Both the position numbers and the translations under genes were made by a program. DNA of 64,000 nt, from contig WPIO01000162.1 in assembly GCA_009760855.2 (NCBI GenBank), positions 374,001 to 438,000 on the forward strand, in the 5' to 3' direction. The stretch is from Cristatella mucedo (Eukaryota; Bryozoa; Phylactolaemata; Cristatellidae). Position 1 is the stretch's first letter. The number at the start of each line of letters is the position of its first letter. The notes below the pieces were generated by a model. It did no database searches. It had not been told where the DNA came from and saw only the letters and a program-made list of their open reading frames with translations. Shown here piece by piece: positions 56,433 through 64,000 of this stretch.

Positions 56433-57231
56433 CCCAGTAGTAGTGACACTGTTAGATTTTAAGGCACACCGATTGCCCAAATTACTTAACTAAATGTCGG
56501 ACTGATAATTAAATAAATAAATAAGAAAATCATCCATGCAATATAATACTGTCTATGCACGACCGATTTTGAAGCCACCTGTTTTAACATATGTAAACAT
56601 TCCACGACACTGACAATTAATTAGAGGCAGTGTGTAAGCACAAACAACAAGCTTGAGTGCCGGACAGCAATCTATGGACTCATAGACACGTGCATCTACA
56701 CCATGTTAATTTCTCAAACGCTAAGCTTAGGGGCACTCAAAGAAATACATACCCAAAGTACAAGCCTGTTCGTCCGGTGAGTGCACTTTTTACCAGAACT
56801 CGCCTGGCTTCACCATCATGACCACAGTAAGGTTCGGGATAAGCATGAGATAATTGTCGGTGTCAACGAGGGCTCCATCATGATCTTGAACCAACATGAT
56901 GTCTTGTATAGCATGGTCTAGTGGAAAATTGTTCACACCTTTTCGCTTCACGTTTTGAGTCATTGTCTGCCCCTTCTCACTGCTCTATAGCCTGCTGCTG
57001 CTGAGTCATGTTCCTTCACAGGTGCTTCTTGGTGTTTCATGAGGCTCGTCGGTCGTCATGACGATGCATATCTTGCTGTCAAAGATGAAATTGTCAGCTT
57101 CAACTAAATATGTGATCTGCTCTTTTGCCTGCCCTGTAGTCGATATCTGCGTTGTAAGCAGCCTCTATATATGGCCGAATTCGATTGACTCACTTATGGT
57201 AAGCTCATGCTCTGTGACGCAGTGTATATAT
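56433..57231. other. No gene seen
   Basis: No recognisable repeat or exon. Confidence 0.45.
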
Positions 57232-57873
57232 AATTCCCTTTTGGCTGGGCTACCAAAGAAAGCTAGTATACCACTACAGAGGACTATGAATATGGCTGCA
57301 AGGTTGGTCTTCAAGTCCCAGCGGTTTGAGCATGTGTCACCTTTGCTGGAAGAGCTAGAATGGTTGCCGGTTGAGCAAAGGATACGGAGCAAAGTTCTTA
57401 CACTGACCCACAAGGCCCGCCACGGCTTGGCTCCTTCATACCTAGCTGAACTGCTGCATCAGTTTCAGCCTGTTCGCGCCCTCAGGTCCTGTGTGGACAA
57501 TAAATTAGCTGTCCCATTCCTCAGCTTAAAGACAGTTGGCGACAGAAGCTTTAGCTCTGCAGGTCCTAGACTGTGGAACTCGCTTCCACAATTCTTACGC
57601 AACGACATCTACTCTCCAACTGCCGAATGTGGCATATCTTTTTCAGCGGTCCTGAGCTGCTACTTCTACGCTACTCACTACCTCAACTGCTCTCCTGACT
57701 CTGCTATGCTTCCCACTTTCTCTTTGTTGCATGAGACGAAGTCTGTTGGGTACCGAATGCATACCGAAAGCTGCTTAGGCTGTGAGTGCGCTATACAAAA
57801 CTCTCCTGCGTAACACCCACATGGTCTTTATGACTTTGTGGAGTTACTGACGGAGATACATTACATTACAATA
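57232..57873 (+). mobile_element. LINE A C-terminal and 3' end, young
   Basis: 5'-truncated at the Asn-Ser-Leu-Leu-Ala-Gly-Leu segment. The frame is open through Pro-Arg-Leu-Trp-Asn-Ser-Leu-Pro to 57813. It ends acggagatacattacattaca. Confidence 0.9.
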
Positions 57874-59382
57874 CCAGCGTGGCTCAAGTGCAAGTAACTC
57901 GTTGATTAGGTTTAGGTTTCGTCATCTTAGATTTCGATATGATCAAGCCCTTCGCTCTGTTGAGGCCTTCGAGCTGCCAGAGCTTGTGCTGACGAGTGGT
58001 CGCCTTTTCCTGCTTTCCCTTTTGTCTTCAAGTCGATCCTTTAAGGAATCCATTAAATCTGAAAAAGCGTGTGCATACGAGTGTGTATCGTGACTAGGAG
58101 CAGAATGAGGTCTGCATAACCTGGTCATACTGTTGACTTATCTTTCTTCCCCTCGCATACCTGATTTTCACGATCAGCCCCTGCATCGCACCAGCCTGTT
58201 GCTGATGGCGATTGCTCACCTGCTGCTTTCGTGTCAGCATGGCAATAGCATACCTGGGTATGCCAGGAATTGAGTTTGTATCAGTGTGGCACTCGAAAGG
58301 TTGTAAGCACTAATGCACGGCAGAATGTGCCCATAGCAAACCCTGCCACGAACCTCTCCACATAACGCAATCAGACACTAGGTGAACGTCGCGACGAACA
58401 GTGGTCGTCGGCTACTCTGCCATCTTATAATACAGTCGTGTGAGCTTAAAAAGATAAGTATGTCCATGCTCACGGCTCCAAGCAGTCGAGTAGAAGGATG
58501 ATACTGCTGGGATGGCAAAGTGGACGCTCCCATATCCATCTGCCCAATTAGTGGATCAGGCCTGGCTGCTAAGGAGCAGCTTACTGTCAGGCAAACGTTG
58601 TGAGTCTGGCAGAGGCTTATAGATGCAGTGGTGACGTCGCGCCGGCAGCAGTGCAACTGCATAGGCCAACAGGTCGGCTGAGCTGTGATTGGCCAGCGTT
58701 CCTGTTGCTAGCTTCTGCCTCTGTCGATTCTTACCCGTCGAGGATAGCTTTAGGTCGAATCGGCCAGTATGCTCATTTGAACCGGCTTTTATCAATTCAG
58801 CTTGAGCCAGCCGTGCTCTGCCTTCCAGGCCAGCGAATGCACCCACCAAGGCACCTCAAAACTTGGCTAGTCTTGTTATCTCCTAGAGCCTTAGCGCTGA
58901 GTCATGCAGCCAGCTTACACCGTTATCATAGTCATCTATCACCAGAAATAGCTATTAGCTGGTATTAGGCACCTATGCCATCTACTCAACCATTGTAGTC
59001 AGATCCGGCAATATTCGTACTCCTATCATGGTCTCCCAGCAGAGCTGTAGTCGGCTGCCCAACCAGGCCTCGTTCTGGGTCTGCTTGCCCCGACCCTACT
59101 TATAGCAACAGCCGATCAAATCTGGGCTCACGTACCGAAGCCAAGAGCCGGTCTGCACCAACACCACACTCGAGCTGAGTATAGTTAAGTGCGATGGCAA
59201 CCTGCTTCTCATAATTTTCTTTGTGCCTGCACTACAGCAGTAATGTTTTGCTAATAAATTACTAAAATATAATGGAAATTTAGACGTATTTAAGAACTTT
59301 AAAAGGCAGGCTATTAAAAAAATTTGAAATCTACCAACTGATGGCCCCACCTGACAAATATGTTGAAGCCGTGGCAAGCAGA
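57874..59382. other. Long GC-richer stretch without a supported gene
   Basis: Less AT-rich than most of the window. Overlapping frames on both strands (58378-58662, 58556-58849, 58600-58968, 59096-59377) have no motif and conflict with each other. It could be an unrecognised repeat. Confidence 0.35.
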
Positions 59383-59634
59383 AAGTTGGGCTTTTGCAAG
59401 GCTTGAGACTGCAGCCCTTGAGTAGGTCAATTACCTTAATGCCTTACATGCTTGCGGCTGCCCTCCATGTCCTGAATGAAGCCGTTTTCTGAGGCAGCCG
59501 CACCACATAGCTGGACACGACTTTTCACAGCCTTTTCGGCAGCCCTAGAGAGACCTGTAAAGCTTGGGTGAGAGCATGACGCGTCACTGTGAATCTCTCT
59601 AACTTTGGTGGTCATCAGGCCTGTTATAACTCCA
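59383..59634 (+). repeat. 252-bp direct repeat, copy 1
   Basis: Nearly identical to 60182-60433, with four differences that I can count and an offset of 799 bp. It contains a 10-bp inverted repeat, tgcggctgcc (59453-59462) and ggcagccgca (59493-59502). It lies just before the endonuclease-coding part of LINE B and may be its 5' region. Confidence 0.92.
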
Positions 59635-60181
59635 TCGGCCAGACTTCACGCTTGCCTTTGGAATCCTCGCTCAATGCGCAATAAACCTCCGGTAATAAGC
59701 ACCTTATTTCTGAAAATGGTATCTACCTGCTCTCCCTAACTGAAACTTGGCTGAAATCGATCAACTGCCCGACAATTAAAGACGCTTCCCAACTGGTTTC
59801 TCATTCTTTCACACCCCTAGATCAATCAAAACTGGAGGTTGAGTTGGAGTTGCTGTTATCGTGCGCTCGAAATTCAACTTCAAGCCATTGGCAGTACCCT
59901 CGAAGCAGTCTTTTGAATCAATTGTCTTGGTCTCATCAGAAAACAAGCTACCGATTGTGGCAGTAGTCTATCGCCCACCAAGTACCAAATCCTCCTTTAT
60001 CTCAGATTTCTCCGATCTCATTTTGATTTTGTGTGCAACAAATCGACCCTTCCTCGTTATCGGTGATTTCAACGTTCACTTTGATAACTTATCTGACGCC
60101 TTGAGCAATGAATTTCGTGCACTGACTGACTCATTGTCTCGTATGGCTCATTTACACGGCCCTACTCACATCAGTAGTCAC

Positions 60182-60433
60182 AAGTCGGGCTTTTGCAAGG
60201 CTTGAGACTTCAGCCCTTGAGTAGGTCAATTACCTTAATGCCTTACATGCTTGCGGCTGCCCTCCATGTCCTGAATGAAGCCGTTTTCTGAGGCAGCCGC
60301 ACCACATAGCTGGCCACGACTTTTCACAGCCTTTTCGGCAGCCCTAGAGAGACCTGTAAAGCTTGGGTGAGAGCATGACGCGTCACTGTGAATCTCTCTA
60401 ACTTAGGTGGTCATCAGGCCTGTTATAACTCCA
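60182..60433 (+). repeat. 252-bp direct repeat, copy 2, inside the LINE B endonuclease
   Basis: It interrupts the EN frame after Ser-Ser-His-Lys-Ser-Gly. The frame resumes with His-Thr-Leu-Asn-Gln-Ile-Phe. The left junction shares aagt-ggg with the left edge of copy 1, a microhomology. It contains the same inverted repeat (60252-60261, 60292-60301). Confidence 0.92.
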
Positions 60434-60658
60434 CACACTCAACCAGATTTTCTCATGCAACTGCACTTTGTAATCACCAATTATTACCAAATCCTGCTTA
60501 TCTGACCACAAGCAGATCTCATTCAATCTATAGTGTATGCCCACCTCCTCCTGTTAAAGTACCTGTGAATTGCGAAACCTCAAGACCCTTGACATCGATG
60601 CTGTCCGTGCGAGAAAATCTGCTTCGCCTCTGCTGCTCAGTCCTCCCTCCGATCTGTA

Positions 60659-60772
60659 ATAATAATAATAATATTGCACTTGATAAAGTGCACTCAAAGA
60701 ACTCAATCTCTCAAGGCGCTTTACATTTGCTCCAAAGGGAAACACAATTGAATGGTGAGTAATATCATCTGT
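60659..60772 (-). mobile_element. LINE B tail inserted in the LINE B linker
   Basis: Minus-strand (ATT)n tail, hairpin remnant and the gcaaat-like segment, about 115 bp. The 6-bp atctgt flanks it (60653-60658 and about 60768-60773), a candidate target-site duplication. The linker reads through when it is removed. Confidence 0.8.
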
Positions 60773-61458
60773 CATAATTGGTAGATAGCTACAACTCGAC
60801 ACTAGCTGACACGCTCGACGAGTTTGCACCTCTGACAAAGCACACTGTGTGCCCTCGCCCAGACGGCATATGGTTTACCAACGACATTAAACTAGCTAGG
60901 TCTACTAAGCGCAAGCTTGAAAAAGCGTACACAAGACAAGGACTGACTGTCTATCGACAGGCATGTGAAGACTATTGTAGGTCGTACCAATCGATCCTAG
61001 CTAGCAAAGGCCAAATCTAGCTTCTATAGAAACATTGTTGAATCACAGATGCACAATCCAAAATGCTGATGTCGAGGACCAACCATCTCCTCAACTGCTC
61101 CCAGATTAGCTTCTTACCTGATAATCCTTGTGATGATCTATCCGATCGCTTCTCTCGATTCTTTGTGCAGAAGATAGACAAGTTCAGGGAGTCCATCCCT
61201 GCGATGACAAGATCCCTACTAGAATGCTGTTCCCCGACTCCTGGCTGCACCTCAATATCTACATTTAAGCAGGTCACTAGTGATCTAGTCCTGAAGTTCG
61301 TATCTCAATCTAAGAAGACAACAAGTCCTCTGGACCCTATTCCCACTGTCCTGCTCCTACGTTGCATTAATCTGCTGCTGCCATGCATAAGTAACATAAT
61401 TAATATGTCATTAGCCTCAGGTCATGTCCCAGCACCTTTCAAAAAAGCTGTAGTCAGG

Positions 61459-62862
61459 TCTATGTTCTACAGAGCTTGTCGTATGAATAGCATGGTTAGG
61501 GGTGATGTGCACAGGGTCAGCATGCCAGTGTGGTTAGTGGCAGCATGCTCAGTTTCTGCACACATAAGCACATGAAGGACGAATCACGGGGACCCACTAA
61601 ATGCTGTCATACACAAGTTTCTTTTTTAAGTCCTTTTTAAATACGGTCAATTCAGAGGATGTTTTGATGCAAGTCGGGAGTGAGTTCCAGGCTTTGGGTG
61701 CATACGAACTGAATGCAATGTCTCCTAAGGATTTGAAGTTTGTATGAGGTATTGGTAAACTGTTTGATTCCCAAAAGCAGGTGGTAAGATGCTTGGCCCG
61801 GTGGCGGAGTAGATCTGAGAGATCGGCTGGAGCCAAAGAATGCAGGGAACTACAAGGGAGCGACAAAACCTTGAAGTCGACCCGTTGCTTGACTTAGAGC
61901 CAGTTCAGGTCGGCGAGAAGTGATCTCATGTGGAAACTGCGATGCTCACGACAGACAAGCCTAGCTGCAGACAGAGTTTTGCACCAGCTGTAATCGCCAG
62001 ACTACCCATGCCGGTAGGCCAGCGAGCAGTGAGTTACAGAAGCCAAGACGGGATGTCACTAATGCATGGACCAACTTAGACGTCGTATCCTCATCTAAAT
62101 AAGTTCGAATTTAGCAGTGTTATGTAGCTGAAAGTAGGCAGACTTGATTGTGGAGCTGATGTGGTCGTCTAACGAGAGGTCACTTTGGAACATGACACTT
62201 ATTTTTTTGAGCTGATTCAACGGGAGATATGCTGGCAGAGCGAATTCTGAGGGTCAGCCTTTCTAATTTCTGAGCCACACTGGGTTTGCCCATTACTAGT
62301 AAGTTAGTTTTATCACCGTCTAATTTTAGAAAATTTGCTGCCATCCTTGTGCAGATGTCCTCAATACAAGCAGCAAGTGAGTTGAGAGAATTCGAGTTGG
62401 TCGAAGGCTGGGAGGAATCAAAGCAAAGGTACAACTGAGTCTCATCCGAATAGAAGTGAATGCCTAGATTGTGTTTGGCAATCACATCAGCAAGAGGGAG
62501 AGTATATACCGTGAAAAGAACCGGACCTAGCACGGAACCCTGATTTACTTTATATTTCAGAGGTTCCTCGGATGATCTGTGTCCATTCACGTCAATACTC
62601 TGGAGTCTCCCATTGAGATTGGTCCTGAACCATTGCAGAGCACAGCCAGTGATGCCCAGGCGAGATGAGAGGCGCTCTAGAAGAACTTGGTGATCAATAG
62701 TATCAAAAGCTGCCGAATGATCGAGCAAAAGAAGCAGAGATACTCTACCCATGTTTGCATTCCTAAGTAGGTCGTTGTACCCCCTAAGGAATGCGGATTT
62801 TGTTAAGTGATTAGCCTTAAAGCCAGACTGGAACTTCGTAGCAAGGTTTGAAGTTGCTACCC
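61459..62862 (-). mobile_element. LINE B 3' half in inverted orientation
   Basis: Minus-strand copy from the Phe-Gln-Ser-Gly-Phe region of RT (62850) to the 3' UTR. A 190-codon frame (62180-62752) spans motif A (Leu-Asp-His-Ser-Ala-Ala-Phe-Asp) and the active site, which reads Tyr-Ser-Asp-Glu in place of Tyr-Ala-Asp-Asp. The hairpin and tail are missing at the junction with the plus-strand 5' half. Confidence 0.85.
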
Positions 62863-63061
62863 AATTTTCAAAAAGTAAAATACGTAAGCGTCTAACGTTA
62901 GGAAAAGGTTGGATCTAGTGTGTAACATTTGTTGAGAGTGGGGTCATGCACGAAATCCTCAAGGAAAATGAGTGGTTCTGCGAATGATATTTCGCACTGA
63001 ATATAATAGCATGGTTAGTAGCATAGTAGATAGTCACATTTGTATAGTTAAATATAATTTA

Positions 63062-63200
63062 AATATAATTCATTTTTATAGCGCTCCAAGAGAACTAAAT
63101 CACTATTCAGGCGCTTCACATATGCCTCAGGGCTCGAGCCCACGACCTCAGCCAGACCTTAGTCGGGGCGAGCTCCTTAACAGCTGGACCAACCCAGCTA
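63062..63200 (-). mobile_element. SINE-1, nearly complete
   Basis: Minus-strand head with gggctcgagccc and gcgagctccttaac. The tail hairpin agcgct ... ggcgct is slightly altered, with an AT-rich end. Confidence 0.85.
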
Positions 63201-63384
63201 GTTACCTCAGAAATTTCTCGATTTGAGGTGCTGTTAAGATCCTGTACACGAACAATGAATGAATGGCAACATGCATGATATCAGTCAATCGTAATAGGTT
63301 TAGAGTTAAGATGCACCTTTTTAATATGTCAATCTTTCTGGTGGTAAGAGGTACATGGTCAGCACACTAATAAGAATGACAATT

Positions 63385-63640
63385 GTATATGGCGCCCTCA
63401 GAGTGAACTCTTTCTAGGAACTTTACATTTGCTAAAAAGGAAGCACGATCGAATGGTTAGTAGGAAAAACAGCGTCACCACACCAAGGACAAATCACGAG
63501 GACCCAGCAAGTGCCGTGTGAAAAAGATGCATTTTAGCTCCTTTTTAAATGTCAAATCAAAGGAATCCTAACGTCAGTAAGGAGTGCTTTGTATGGTTTG
63601 AGAGCATGCGTACTACAGACATGGACTTTACAGGATGCAC
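63385..63640 (-). mobile_element. LINE B 3' end fragment
   Basis: Minus-strand hairpin (ggcgccctcagag), gcaaat-like segment, 3' UTR and the end of coding, diverged. Confidence 0.72.
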
Positions 63641-63737
63641 AGTAGTTGGTTCGTGGCTAAGCCCAGTCATTTTAGAGTGAAAACCAGGTGGAGTAGTCTA
63701 ATTGTCGGACTGATCTAGTCATTTGCGTCTTATTAGT

Positions 63738-64000
63738 AGTAAAAATAATAATAATAACAGTATAGCGCCCTCGGAGAACTGAATTTCCTTTTCTATGCAC
63801 TTAACAGATGCTATAGAGAAAGCACGATCAAATGATTAATGGTGACGTTCGCATTGTATTAGACGTGGCCAACACAAGGTCAACATGTTGATATGGAAAG
63901 TAGGAGCAGGCACAATGTCAGCAGGCGAATACATGAAACAGACGAATCACATTGGCTAACTAAATGCAGTAATAGACATGTGTTCAAGCTTCTTTAAAAT
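63738..64000 (-). mobile_element. LINE B 3' end, runs off the window
   Basis: Minus-strand (ATT)n tail at 63738-63757, hairpin (agcgccctcggaga) and 3' UTR. It continues past the window edge into coding sequence. Confidence 0.75.

Larger units (their letters stand above)
59640..61458 (+). mobile_element. LINE B 5' half: endonuclease, linker, start of RT
   Basis: The only plus-strand copy here with an EN domain. It has Leu-Thr-Glu-Thr-Trp-Leu (about 59733-59750, one frameshift before it) and Val-Val-Tyr-Arg-Pro-Pro (59968-59985) and Gly-Asp-Phe-Asn-Val-His (60061-60078). These are landmarks of APE-type LINE endonucleases, which nick target DNA. After a 252-bp insertion come the linker (Phe-Ala-Pro-Leu-Thr-Lys-His-Thr-Val, 60820-60850), then Ser-Pro-Leu-Asp-Pro-Ile-Pro (61327-61347) and Pro-Phe-Lys-Lys-Ala-Val-Val-Arg at 61434-61457. 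There it breaks off and meets an inverted LINE B. The frame is broken in several places. Confidence 0.82.

Noticed and set aside
58378-59377. Cluster of overlapping frames in a GC-richer stretch
   Set aside because: Frames conflict between strands and show no shared motif. Higher GC alone lengthens chance frames.
61459-62862. Twin priming as the cause of the inverted LINE B halves
   Set aside because: Twin priming would put the inverted 5' piece beyond the RT end of the 3' half (above 62862). Here it abuts the 3' UTR end, so later inversion or two insertions fit better.

Overview
The window looks like repeat-rich, non-coding DNA from an animal nuclear genome, probably an invertebrate. I cannot name the species. 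The evidence is an AT-rich background, long (AT)n, (GT)n, (GA)n and (CT)n microsatellites, many 5'-truncated non-LTR retrotransposons, tRNA-derived SINEs, a hAT transposon and no bacterial-style gene packing. I found one convincing host gene, an intronless reading frame at 50439-51425 with a beta-propeller-like repeat pattern and a nearby AATAAA.

Two LINE families of the CR1/L2-like (Jockey superfamily) type dominate; the names here are mine. LINE A has a coding end followed by about 80-90 bp of 3' UTR and an (ACATT)n tail. Its best copy (10870-12918) keeps an uninterrupted reverse transcriptase (RT) frame. LINE B encodes an AP-endonuclease-like domain (EN), a linker and RT, then a 3' UTR of imperfect repeats, a terminal hairpin and an (ATT)n tail. 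About forty LINE B pieces of very different age lie on both strands, often nested in each other. Two SINE families are present. SINE-1 has a tRNA-like head and a 3' end that copies the LINE B hairpin. SINE-2 has a perfect tRNA B box and an A/T-rich tail.

Layout: 1-3.7 kb, a tandem segmental duplication of about 1.07 kb carrying a TATA-like box and a 31-codon frame in both copies. 3.7-8.3 kb, mostly unassigned AT-rich DNA. 8.8-12.9 kb, nested LINE B and then two LINE A copies. 13-16 kb, unassigned with one SINE-2. 16.2-18.5 kb, an old LINE B interrupted by two SINE-1 copies and a younger LINE B. 19-23.7 kb, SINE-2, an Ala/Ser-coding CAG-rich patch, LINE A and LINE B. 25.2-29.5 kb, a dead hAT transposon of the GTF2IRD2/ZBED-like group split by a SINE-1 and by a LINE B with a 14-bp target-site duplication. 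30.6-36.5 kb, alternating LINE A and LINE B. 36.7-41.2 kb, old LINE B with microsatellites, a LINE B that keeps the EN region, and an 829-bp terminal-inverted-repeat element. 41.3-46.2 kb, a four-layer nest of LINEs. 47.5-49.9 kb, LINE B ends. 50.4-51.5 kb, the host gene. 51.7-57.9 kb, more LINE fragments. 59.4-62.9 kb, a LINE B with EN carrying a 252-bp internal duplication and joined to an inverted 3' half. The right edge holds SINE-1 and two LINE B tails.

Functionally this is a record of LINE activity. LINE B appears to have supplied the retrotransposition machinery for SINE-1, because both share a terminal stem that is kept paired by matching substitutions. Coordinates of old fragments are approximate (about 10-30 bp). 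No similarity search was possible, so all family assignments rest on motifs and on comparison of copies within this window.
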